Source of the DNA: Dermanyssus gallinae
Lineage: Eukaryota > Arthropoda > Arachnida > Mesostigmata > Dermanyssidae
Direction of reading: 5' to 3'
Assembly (NCBI GenBank): GCA_003439945.1
Contig: QVRM01001392.1
Span: forward strand, 1 to 64,000
Length of the DNA: 64,000 nucleotides
The notes beneath the pieces were generated by a model. It searched no databases. It saw nothing but the letters and a program-made list of their open reading frames with translations, and was not told the origin of the DNA. Shown here piece after piece: positions 33,720 to 43,690 of this stretch (positions are counted from its first letter, which is position 1; every line of letters begins with the position of its first letter). Position numbers and translations under genes: made by a program.

Positions 33720-34500
33720 TAATCAAGTGTCCAGCTTAGGGTTCACCTGGGCCCAGGAATACATACGTCCCTTGATGGTGCTACTTTTTTCTAATAGCAT
33801 GCTGCCTGTGTTCGAGACCTACGTGAGCATCCTACCGTCCTCTTTTGCTAGGCACCCCAACTGCTCCATCTTTGTCATCGTCGACTTTAACGCATCTCAC
33901 ACCGAGGGACGGGAAATTACCAACGGACATCCGCATCCTCTAAGGACTTCACACTCTGCCAGGTTAAGACCAGGCAAATCTAATTAGCAAACTTGGCAAC
34001 TCTGTGGTTGTGCCCCATAGCTACATCGGAGTCGTTCCCCAGAGCACAGTCGTTCAAGTACCATACACTTAGAGGGCCATCAAGGAAGTCGACGTACTAA
34101 GTGGTAGCCAGACAAAACAGGGAAAAGCCCAATGGGTCGCTCTGCTGCGATCACAAGCTTTGACTGAATCCAAAAGGTGGTATCTCCGGCCACTGTTAAA
34201 GGCGGTTCTAATAGCCAGCATGGCTTCAAAGCGCAGATCTTCGCCGCCAGCCTCCGGATGTCGCATGCGCATGCAGTGGGCCTCATGCAGATATTCTTCT
34301 TCTTAGAGGCGAAAAATCCTGCCCGAGGATGAGCAGTCGCCTCTCGAAGCGAGGGAAGCCCTAGCGAAGAAGATCAACGACCTTGGGGCAGCCTCAAGCC
34401 ATTTTGCGGCAGCCTTTATGGCGGGAAACAGCATATTCTGCAAGGCGTGTGGTCTGGTTGCCAGATATGGTTGACAAAAAGGCTACATGAGAAGGGCAAC
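33720..34500 (+). mobile_element. LINE AP-endonuclease remnant with linker
   Basis: The frame at 33,727-33,987 reads YVSILPSSFARHPNCSIFVI followed by VDFNASHTEGREITNGHPHP. This matches the AP-endonuclease core of APE-type LINEs, where (I/V)GDFNAxHxxW holds the catalytic Asp and Asn. The Gly before DFNA is Val here and the Trp is Gly. Downstream are APIATSE (from APIxxSDH, catalytic His lost), YHTLRGPSRKSTY and, after frame changes, SPLEAREALAKKINDLGAAS with IFCKACG. The order fits endonuclease followed by the linker to RT. It is probably R1/Jockey-like and is inactive. Confidence 0.65.
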
Positions 34501-35224
34501 CACCAGGTTAGAAGTACGCGAGGGGTGCTTTCCTAGCAGCAAAGCCATCTCGATGGGCTTTTGTGCCAGCGTGTCTTCTAGGATTAGGACCCTAAACGCC
34601 TAAGAAGCATCGCCCTCCAAGAGCTTGATAATAGCTTGCCGGTCAGCATCGGCCGCCCGCTACCGGGGGAGTAGATGTGGAGGAGAGCTGCTAAACTACT
34701 GGGGTTATTTTCATATTATGATGCTGTAGATCAAGTCATGCATTTGTGGGTATTTTAAGGGTACACGTGTTTAATCTCGGTACTAATAAAACACGACCAC
34801 AATATGAATAACAATAAAACATAGCCAACCACCACCACCTTATTGAGGATTCTGAAGTAATTGAAACTTGACCTTAAGGATTCAAAATCTTTCTTTAGGT
34901 ATTCTAGCAAACGGCTCAAAAAAAAAATTAAATGCTGATGCACTAATTCAAAACAACTAATAATAACTGATGACGTAAAGGCAAATGCATGTAAGTATTT
35001 TTTTAAATCTGTATATTTTTGTTCAAGTGCAACTCCTACATTATACTTTAGACTACGGAGCAACATATCCAGCTCTTATAAGAGCACAAAAACGTATTTT
35101 GCTTTTATAAAATTAGGCCTTTCCCCAAAATGCAGTCTGACTGCAGATAGCATCCCTACTATACTTATAAGAAAATAACACCGAGTATTTTAGAGCAATT
35201 ATGTTTATTTAAATTCACTCATAT
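34501..35224. other. Unassigned stretch
   Basis: A 103-codon frame on the minus strand (34,755-35,066) is AT-rich and hydrophobic but resembles nothing I know. No other signal was seen. Confidence 0.4.
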
Positions 35225-36260
35225 AAAAAGTGTATTATGCCCGATTTTTTCCACGAACCTATTATCCTACTGATCTACAAGAGGAGCTTTAAGTCAAATG
35301 CAGATTACTACCGCCCAGTTCTACGTAGCATAAATTGTATATGAAAAAAATACATTCCATGTACTCGTATATTAATAAGAATAATTATTTTGATTGTATA
35401 TATTTTGATTTCTAAAAAGAGTTGTATAGAGGGCCAGCAACAGTATGCTTTAACCAAAATAGAAGAACCTTGCATAAATCGTCGCTCGGTTAATTCAATT
35501 GGGAATGTTCTGACTGAAAGGTCTTTTATGTCACACCTCCACGGGGAAATTGCAGCTTGAAAAGGTACAAATAATATTGTAGGTTGGTATGACAATGCTC
35601 ATTTTAACATTTTTAGAGCCTATCTTGACGGCTTCCGTTATCCCGTCTCAGGCCCCTGGAGATTGTCGCGTCATTCAGCGATGAGTGGATTTGTTCACCT
35701 TTTACTGGCGAAGGAGAGCTTCTGTACTTTAATAACTCCGGTCAGGAACTGCAAATACTCACTAATTATACGCTGACAACTTAAAGCTTTCTGGTCACTC
35801 TAGCAGCATGCGATATCTTAAAGTGACATTAACGAGGTATCGTAATAGTGTAAACACAATAATATAATTAAATCTGTCTCAAAGTGTGCTATAATGTGTT
35901 TTACATGATTACACGAATACACACTAGATGTTGATGTTATGCGTATTGTAAATCCAATCCGAAGTCTTGGCAAACTCATACGCCAGAAATGAGATTTTAA
36001 TATTCATATAATTAGCACTATCCAATCTGTTATACTCTTTAGCAACACAGTGTTCAGAAGTTTTTTTTCGGAAATAGATATTTATATCCTACTGCAGTTC
36101 TATCGAAAATTACATAGCGACTATTAAAAACATATCGAGGCTATTAAGAAGGATATCATTATTTCTTACGCAGCATATCAAGACGTTGTTATGTTGACAG
36201 CAGCACCCTAGTCAGGCAAAACGTTACATAGTTGCGTGAAAAATCAAATTTTATAATGTA
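35225..36260 (+). mobile_element. Decayed APE-type LINE reverse transcriptase
   Basis: Separated plus-strand blocks read PIILLIYKRSFKSNADYYRP (RT box 2, normally PIxKKG...ADNYRPISL), then YADNLKLSGHSSSMRYLK (box C region, YADN in place of YADD), and FNIHIISTIQSVILFSNTVF with EIDIYILLQFYRKL, which fits the post-RT region where HI.xI..KA...L precedes ...K..LYKSLI. The reading frame changes many times. Spacing between blocks fits an ordinary LINE RT. The clade is not determined; a Jockey or CR1-type origin is plausible. Confidence 0.5.
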
Positions 36261-36945
36261 CAAACGAATTAGGAAAATAAATAACACGTCGCACGATCCT
36301 AATATTTGCTCAGACAATCTCAGAAGCAATAACACGATAATTCCTGTCAAAACTTCAAGGACAGAAAGAGTCGACAGTATGTTCCCGTAGCACAGGACAC
36401 GAATGATTAAGACGTGAATTTACGAGATTCAAGCAACTTTATGTTGTAAATTCTGTGAATGCATGTATATTCTGTACCGTTGAAGGGATTCCCTGTTGAA
36501 TAGGTAAAGATGTTTCTGACTTGACTAATTCGATTATGCTGGCAAATCGGTGCGCGCAACGCCACAGTTTACTACTTTTTACCTTACTGGTTACCGACAT
36601 TTCGAGACGCAAACACGCAGGCACATATCTGTAAAGATCACCACTTTTGCAGGTTATCTTGTTATGTAAAGCTGCACCGGTTTTACCGGTGCAGCAAGTC
36701 TTAATAACCTTCGCCTCACTTGCTGACTTTTTGAGATCGCGTTAGAAATGCGTATGCATAAACGACTGATGCAATGAGATTTAGGTCGACTTGGGATATC
36801 TCAAACGGGCAGCTGCTAAAATACATTAAAATTCACGTTCGTGAGTATTACTTTTGCTTTATGTACACGGTCACTTGCGCGCGTGCACAAGACGGATTAT
36901 GCAAATAACAGAAGGATATGAAAAACTAAACTTTATGTCATATTG
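36261..36945. other. Unassigned stretch with a short perfect hairpin
   Basis: No coding signal was seen. GCTGCACCGGT and its inverted copy, separated by TTT, form a 25-base hairpin at 36,671-36,695. Confidence 0.5.
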
Positions 36946-37190
36946 TTGTTTTTATCGACGTTGTCATTGCTGTTGTTGTTGTTGTCGTTGTTGTTGTTAT
37001 TGTTGTTGTTATTGTGGTTGTTGTTGTTATCGACATTGCCGTTTATGTTGTTGTTGTTATTAATGTTGCTGTTGCTGTTGTTGTTGTTATCGACATTGCC
37101 GTTGATGTTGTAGTTGCTTTATTATTGCTGCTGCTGGTGTCGTTTGTGTCGGCCTTATTAGCGTTGCAGTGCACCTACTGCTGTGGAGGT
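36946..37190 (+). repeat. GTT-rich trinucleotide repeat with a 60-bp tandem duplication
   Basis: Imperfect GTT/GCT triplets run for about 240 bases. The block TTGTTGTTATCGACATTGCC at about 37,021 recurs at 37,081, exactly 60 bases on. Open frames across it encode only Cys or Val runs and are not considered genes. Confidence 0.85.
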
Positions 37191-37705
37191 GGTCTATAGG
37201 AATGAGGTTGGTTTTAGTTGATTACGAGTAACATTGGCTTGTGCGCAGTTAGTGCGGTGGCGTGAAGGATAGGGAACGAAACAAATCGCACGCAGAAGGC
37301 TGTTGGAGGCAGGCTAGCCGCTTAGTGACGTCAAAGCGCCGCCGGCGCTATTAACGCCCCGATGGGCTCCGATTGTGCATCAGATGCCGCCTTCGGCCGC
37401 GAGGCCATCACAGACCAAACAAGCAAGGCCACCTTCACCATACGTCGCCTACCGGACGACAGGCGAAAGAAACAGGTAAAAGGCGAGACGGTTATTAACA
37501 GCGAGACAGCGGTATGCTACAGCCGTCCGTTTCTCTCGTCGTCTCGTGAGAAATGCTTGTAGTAATATAGTGACGGCAAAAACTATTGGAACGAAGGAAG
37601 AACGCTAACGGCAAATCAACGTTATTGCTTGTCCTGTTAGCTGAAGCGGATAAATGCGGTAGTGGCGCCTTGCTCTAGTCGCTTGGCACGTATTTAAGGG
37701 TGCAA
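37191..37705. other. GC-rich pocket with a possible short first exon
   Basis: A GC-rich island of about 150 bases around 37,290-37,440 contains an ATG at 37,362 opening MGSDCASDAAFGREA and running to RRKKQ, where CAG|GTAAAA (37,473-37,480) would serve as a splice donor. Read through, the frame stops at 37,562. No downstream exon was found, so no gene is called. Confidence 0.25.
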
Positions 37706-37738
37706 GTATGTATGTATGTATGTATGTATATATATATG
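37706..37738. repeat. (GTAT)n/(TA)n microsatellite
   Basis: About five GTAT units followed by a short TA run. Confidence 0.9.
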
Positions 37739-37959
37739 ACGTGTTAAAATAAAAAGGTACGAAACGCGTAACAACTAAACAGTTGTAATTTTCATAGCTG
37801 CAGGAGCTTATAGAACGGGTTCATGAAATAGTAGAAAAGTTGCGCACAGGTTTCTGATGATTACTTCTAAATAAAGGTTTTATTAATAAAAAATGTGTAT
37901 ACCGTGTGAAACTCATACGTCGACCCTTGAAGAATCTTAAGCAGAAATAGCTTAGTTGC

Positions 37960-38330
37960 CCAAAAAAACATTTTTAAGAGAAATATTGAACAATACCTAC
38001 CTCTCCGTAATCAGAGACGAGAGCTGTCCTTACAGTTTCGTTTATATGTCCTGTATACGTTGTTCCCGTATATAGGAGGAGCCTGACGGTCAAGATATGA
38101 TAAAGAGTTAACAAACTCTAACGGTTGGCTGCCGCAGCATAGAACGTCACTAGTAGTCAATCGACTAATTTCCCTGATTTTATGGCTCGGTTTTACACAC
38201 CAGTATGTCAAGTTTCCCAGAAACAAAAAACGCCCTATCCATAAAGTGATAAGCATGGTAAGAGCTAGGTCACGATATACCAAGAAATCATTTGCAGGCA
38301 CTAGCACCTCGAGCAGTTCTTCTGTCGCTC
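37960..38330 (-). mobile_element. LINE family X fragment (RT box C to thumb), minus strand
   Basis: On the minus strand LLEVLVPANDFLVYRD aligns with VVVMYANDIVVAHRN of the copy at 38,765, so box C reads PAND. It continues with REISRLTTSDVLCCGSQPLE and FVNSLSYL, matching RFCGKPLEFVNSFLYL, and after a shift GTTYTGHINETVRTAL with YGEVG, matching GTSLTTHIENSVPSAL and YGGVG. This is a short internal piece with frameshifts, opposite in orientation to the copy that starts about 430 bases away. Confidence 0.72.
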
Positions 38331-38764
38331 ATTCAGTTAGCTGCGCAACCTGGCTTGGATTAATTCCTGGGGGTCACAGGCTTCATACGCAACGAAACGT
38401 GCGTCCTTGAAGAGCACTGGGTTTGGATGAGCTCCGTTAATTACATCTGAACAGCCCTGGCTGCAAACCACTAGTTGGTGACTATCCTTTAGCGGAGGCA
38501 AACATTTTGAGCATACCAACATTACGACCTCTAGAAGACACCACTAATCTGCGAAACGTCTCAAGGGCAAGGGTATATTGGTCCGGTTCTAAAAATATAC
38601 AAAGAGTCCTGGATTTACAGAATAGATTGGGCTTAGAAAGCAATAATTCGATGTATAAAAAAAATAAAAAGTTTTTAACATTTAGCTTCACGAAATACGC
38701 GGCTTGGGCAAATCGGGCAACTTGAGCATTTCTCCCTACTATTAAGATTATTGATATATATTAG
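38331..38764. other. Unassigned stretch
   Basis: Short frames on both strands, none recognised. It separates two family X pieces of opposite orientation. Confidence 0.4.
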
Positions 38765-40075
38765 ATTATATTTTGCAATCCGAAGTAGAACGGGCGGTGT
38801 CTCGTCCAGGGGGCCACCTGTATGCAGTCTTCATTGACTGCGTCAAGGCCTTTGACAAGGCTCCGCGCGATTTTATGATCGATCGTTTTAGACAGATTGG
38901 CTTAGATGGAGCTCTTCTGCAAGTAATTTCTAGTTTTTTCGACGATGATACACTGTTGGTCAAGGGAAGGAACGGCGTGCGTGAGCTAACGCAGAATGTT
39001 GGGACTCCTCAGGGGGACCCACTAAGCTGCATCCCGTTCACGCTGCTTCTGGCCGACCTTGTTCAATACGTGCGTCAAGAGTTTCAACATGCCGTGGTAG
39101 TGATGTATGCCAATGACATCGTTGTTGCTCATCGTAACATTGGTGCCATCTCGCGCATTACCGCCATGGTAGAGGCGTATCTCATGAAAAAAGAACTAGA
39201 AATAAACTCACGCAAAACCAAGGCGATTAAGTTTCGTCGCGGCGGGCGTTTAGGTGCAAACGACGTTATTCGTTTCTGCGGGAAGCCATTGGAGTTTGTA
39301 AACTCTTTCCTATACTTGGGTCTCCGGATTCACTACAGGGGAACATCGCTTACTACACACATCGAAAACAGTGTTCCCTCGGCACTGGCAGCTCTCTACG
39401 GAGGGGTCGGAGATGTACGGCGACTGTCCGTCGGTACGGCAGTGCGCTTGTTTATGTTAAAAACTCTGCCAAAGTTGGCGTATAGCTTAGACAGAGTGTG
39501 GCAACACCTATCTCAAGCTAATTTTAATTTGCTTGAAAAGTGCTTCACACTATACATGAAGCGAGTACTCTGCCTTTCAATGCGAGAAGCCGGTTCGTCT
39601 ATGTATTGTCGGACTGTGCGCCGATGGTGGAGATGCTTCGGCTTAGGCTGCGTATGCCATTGACGGAACCACTTAACCATTTCTTGGGAGAGTGGCGACG
39701 CAAATTCACGGAAGCAGCGACGGAGGTAAGAACGCTCGACGTCTTTAAGTCTCCTTGGTTGTGGGCCGGGGTGGCCTGCGATGACAGGCATGTATATACC
39801 AGGTACATCGTACACGGGTTCCATCACCTCGTATGCTCCCGTAGGGAGTTTCATGAAGACTATACTACTCAGTGTATTTGTCGGTTCTGCTCGCAGCAAT
39901 GCGCTAAGTACCACGCGGTACTTATTGTCCGGCACTGCAACGAAGATCCTTGCACTTTTTCTCTCGGTGGAACGGCAAAACAATAAGTATTTATGTTTAA
40001 TAATAGCATGAACTATTTTGTACATACTCTCTTTAAATGAAATAAATATGATTGAATTAAGATTATTGACAATCC
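38765..40075 (+). mobile_element. LINE family X, best copy, 5'-truncated
   Basis: This starts inside RT box A and runs to the 3' end of the family. The protein part is in two frames (38,773-39,663 and about 39,540-39,986) joined by a frameshift near 39,590. The 3' UTR has GAAATAAATATGATTGAATT at about 40,038, a string shared with the copy ending at about 43,680 (GAAATAAACATAATTGAATA). There is no detectable poly(A) tail. The 5' part (any endonuclease and ORF1) is missing, so the clade cannot be set from the endonuclease type. Confidence 0.82.
38773..39986 (+). pseudogene. LINE family X reverse transcriptase and C-terminal Cys/His region
   Basis: Box A is YAVFIDCVKAFDKAPRD, box B is QNVGTPQGDPLSCIPF and box C is VVMYANDIVVAHRN. 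In box C the first of the two catalytic aspartates is Asn (YAND). Further on come KFRRGGRLGAND, PLEFVNSFLYLGLRIHYRG, TLPKLAYSLDRVWQHLSQAN and FTLYMKRVLCLS. In the second frame come FVYVLSDCAPMVEMLRLRLR, then RHVYTRYIVHGFHHLVC and CICRFCSQQCAKYHAV. The last block (HGFHH, then CxFC...C..YH) recurs in two other copies and looks like a zinc-binding tail. The Asn in box C should abolish polymerase activity, so this copy cannot be autonomous even apart from the frameshift. Confidence 0.8.
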
Positions 40076-40790
40076 CGGACATAAACTAGAGGAGCCCCTG
40101 AAAACTGCTACGCAAAAATGCCCCAGACAGCAGAAAAAAAATGCTTCTAATGTGAGCATTTCCAGCTAATGGACGTTATAGCTAACATTTTAACTATATT
40201 CGTTTAGCTAGCGTTGCCATTAGAACACATCCTGAGATAGCTTCCCTCACCAGGAAGTGGGAGCTTTGAAGTTTGATCAGCGGCGACTATGACTGTACGG
40301 ACCTGCAAAGAAGTCCAAGAAGTTAAAACAATAGTTTGCACCCGTATTCACCATAGCCGGTTGTCGCAACCCTTAAACCAGCAAAGAAGCTCAACATATA
40401 AATTGAGTTATACACCTAATTTTGTTATTCACCTTAATGTTGGTGATAACTAAGGTACAGCCGGTAAGCATAATAAACTGCACAGAGAGTTGACGAACAC
40501 AGACGGAGGGATCCGGCAGATAGGTATAAACGCAAGTACCCTTAGAATAATAATAACTTTTTGGGCTTTTTGGAGCATGGGTAAGAGAGTCTCGTCTACA
40601 GGCAATAAAACTGAGGCACAAAATTAATTGTGCAGATGATCTCAGTAGATGTGTCACAAGAAAACGCTGTAGCAATTGGAAATTTAATTCAATGGGCACA
40701 GTAATTCAGTATCTTAGAAATAGCCCCAATACATCTACCAGTGTCGCACATTTGTAATTATCTATGGGAACGGTGTATACATGTTATACT
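40076..40790. other. Unassigned stretch
   Basis: No supported coding or RNA feature was seen in these 700 bases. A 102-codon frame on the minus strand (40,391-40,699) has no family resemblance. Confidence 0.4.
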
Positions 40791-40903
<113 letters not shown>

Positions 40904-42354
40904 GATCTCATCCTCCTAGCCTCCACGAAATCCACTCTCCAACGGCTCCTTAATATTGCGGACCCACTTTTAAAATCCCGAGGCCTTGAAATTAATACTA
41001 ATAAAAGCTTTACTATCTCCCACCTATTTAATAGGAAGGAAGGTAAAGGTTTTATCAATACCGTATCAGAATTTAACGTTGGAGATCGGCAATTGCCAGC
41101 TAAAGGTATGAGCGATCGATGGAGATATCTTGGAGTCGACTTTGACAGCAATGGCAGAGTTGACTCCACCAAGGATATACTCCTTAACTTACTCAACAGA
41201 CTCACGATAGCTCCCCTTAAACCCCACCAAAGACTCATATTTTTGAAAGACTTTCTCATTCCCCGTCTCCTATATAAACTGGTCTCCGGTCCCAGACCAT
41301 CTAACGCACTCCTTAGTGACCTAGATAAAGAGATCAGAAAGGTTGTTAAGTCGAAATGGCTTAAGCTCGAAAACTCGGTGCCGAACGCCTACCTGTACAC
41401 GCACACAGCACACGGCGGTCTGGACATCCCCTGCCTCCAAACATTCATTCCCAGAATCCGCCTCTCCCGCCTGACAGCACTACAACACTGCACGCACCTT
41501 GGGGTCCAATGGATGCTAACCACCGAGCACTTTAAAAAGGATCTTGCGAAAACAAGACTTCTTTGCGAGCGCTTGGGAACCTCCATTGAGACCGCTACAC
41601 AAGAGACCGATTACTGGTCTCAACAACTACACAACACGTTCGATGGGGCACATTTTAAAAAAGCACACGAAACGCCCTTTGTACATTACTGGATTAAGGG
41701 TATGCCCTACCTATCTGGTAAGGAGTATTTAAACCTACTAAAGCTCAGGATCAACGCACTACCAACGCGTGCCAGATTGGCCAGGGGACGCCCGGCTACA
41801 ACAAACGTTGTAGGCACGGGTGTCATGCGCCTGAGACGTTGGCTCATGTCGCTCAGATGTGCGATATAACACACAAACAAACCATAAAGAGACATGACGA
41901 CGTCTGTGATCGCGTGGCGCGTCTTCTCCGCGAAAGGGGTCATGAGGTGGTTCGTGAGCGAGTATTCCGTCGACCGGGCGCACCGGGTCTAAAGCCCGAC
42001 CTCGTAATAACAACACCTACCGAGGTCTGGGTTTTAGATGCCGAGGTTTGCGGCCCGAACCGGGACCTGGCAAAAGCACGGCAAGACAAGATCGCCAAAT
42101 ATGACGTCGAGTTCCTAAGAGCGGCGCTCCCCTACCCGCAAAAACCTCGCAGATTCGGATCCATCACTATCTCTATGAGTGGTGTATGGGACTCCGAATC
42201 TGCGAGGACGCTCTTGGGGCTCGGCGTCACGAAGAGGAATCTTATGGATCTCACCGTTTTAACTTTGCAAGGAACCTTGAGGATATATCGCTCGCACCGG
42301 GTCCATAAGAGCGGGGGCTACCATCAAGCAAGGACACGGACAACTGACTCTTAA
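40904..42354 (+). pseudogene. R2-like RT C-terminal part, zinc knuckle and endonuclease
   Basis: The first frame (40,904-41,869) has RGLEINTNKSFTIS, RWRYLGVDFDSNGRV, HQRLIFLKDFLIPRLLYKLV, AHGGLDIPCLQTFIPRIRLS and LRINALPTRARLARGRP, the conserved R2 thumb and linker. A single-base shift at about 41,790-41,810 moves the frame to CRHGCHAPETLAHVAQMC (C-x3-C-x7-H-x4-C), the R2 knuckle. The endonuclease follows with GLKPDLVITTPTEVWVLDAE and ARQDKIAKYDVEFL (PD, D and K residues present). It ends GSITISMSGVWDSESARTLL, then LGLGVTKRNLMDLTVLTLQG, also R2-like. Apart from the missing N-terminal two thirds and one frameshift the frame is open, suggesting a young insertion. Confidence 0.87.
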
Positions 42355-42455
42355 CTTCACGTGACACCTTTTTACCACCATTTTTATTAAGGCGAGCACT
42401 GCCGAGTGTGCAAACGTATTGTAAATGATTAATAAATCATCACAATATTTTCTAT
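40904..42455 (+). mobile_element. R2-like LINE, 5'-truncated, embedded in (TA)n
   Basis: Coding sequence begins at the edge of the (TA)n tract in the middle of RT box C (DLILLAS, where FADDLILLAS is expected) and continues through the thumb, CCHC knuckle and R2-type endonuclease. A 3' UTR of about 100 bases ends near 42,452 and is followed by more TA-rich sequence. Its last 60 bases (42,391-42,450) recur in inverted orientation at 59,328-59,389, again between TA tracts. Classical R2 elements sit in 28S rDNA. There is no rDNA here, so this lineage or copy uses another target. Confidence 0.86.
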
Positions 42456-42518
42456 ATATATACATATATATAGATATATAATACGCGCTATATTTCCAAT
42501 AAAGGCAAAATGCACACA

Positions 42519-42519
42519 C

Positions 42520-42579
<60 letters not shown>
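42519..42579. repeat. (TA)n microsatellite
   Basis: About 28 TA units downstream of the R2-like element. An imperfect TA run also lies at 42,453-42,482, directly at the 3' end of that element. Confidence 0.95.
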
Positions 42580-42582
<3 letters not shown>

Positions 42583-43439
42583 ATTTTAATTGTTTAGTTA
42601 ACATTTTGAAAAATGTATCAACATGCTGTTCGGTGTTCCGGCCGTTAGTTTGTTCCTCTACACTAAGACACCTACAAGCCAAATTGCTAATTACAATGCA
42701 TCTACAAATTCACTACATTAATTTAAAATAGCATACGAATAACCAGCCTGGAACAACTAGGTTGCGGCAACGCAGGAGAAGCCCATGCCGTGTTTCACAA
42801 ATCAAATCAAATTCAAAATAATTCTTTTAAACCCGCAGATACGCACCAACGTTGATTATGCAGCTCAACTTCCAAAGTGTCCAGGCCGTCTATTTGCTAG
42901 GAACTGCAACTCCAATATGCTGTTAAAAGATATTCCACGATAAAAAGTTTAAATAACGGTGCGATAACACGGGGGTCGTCGAAGCATCTGATGAACAAGC
43001 AAGGAATTACTTTGCCAGCTAATGTCCATTAGGGTCATAATCTAGCTTTTTATGCCTGCACTTGGTGCCTGAAAATAGATAACGGAATAACTAAAGGAAA
43101 GCTTGAGCAGGTCACGTGTGATGCCCGTAAGATTCTAGACTTTAAAAGTTCTCATGACTTTAGTACATTAAAATATTTTTTTGTGAGATTAATGCTAGCG
43201 CATGTGTATCACATAGGTCTTCGCGCAGGAATTTTTAAAGCACATTTTCGAACGGAAAATACTTTACAAACTTAATCCTGGCGTATCTAGGTATCCATGC
43301 AGAGATTTTCGGACCCTTTTCTCAAACGAAGAAGTGAAAGGAATGATTCCGCGCAGTGAGATAAATTCTCGCTCAAATACATTGACCTTACTTATAGAAG
43401 CTTGTGCTTTTCAAATAAGCTTTTTAAGAGGCATTTAAC
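42580..43439. other. Unassigned stretch
   Basis: It may contain the decayed upstream part of the family X copy that ends at about 43,690, but I could not align any RT box. Confidence 0.35.
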
Positions 43440-43690
43440 GCAAACACTGTCTCTACCTGGTATTTTCAAACGCAGCCTTTCGTGACGAGTACGAGTTGTG
43501 CACCTGCCGGTTCTGCCTGCAGGTGTACTAAGTACCATGCAGTGGAATGCACAGCGCTGGACCAAAAATCGTTCTACTACTTCTCTCGCCGAAAACGTGA
43601 TGAAGATAGAGCATGAATATGATAAAACATTTTTAAACTGTATATTATACTCGATTTGAGTGAAATAAACATAATTGAATAAAAAACGTA
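43440..43690 (+). mobile_element. LINE family X 3' end
   Basis: Adjacent frames read DEYELCTCRFCL and CTKYHAVECTALDQKSFYYF, matching the C-terminal CxCRFC...CxKYHAV block of the copy at 38,765. The 3' UTR contains GAAATAAACATAATTGAATA at about 43,661, nearly identical in position and sequence to the other copy. Only the tail of the element is recognisable, and a frameshift splits the Cys/His block. Confidence 0.68.

Noticed and set aside
36854..37199. Cys-rich and Val-rich frames
   Set aside because: They arise from the GTT-type trinucleotide repeat and have no other support.
40904..42455. R2 insertion in 28S rDNA
   Set aside because: Both flanks are TA microsatellite; no rRNA sequence is present in the window.
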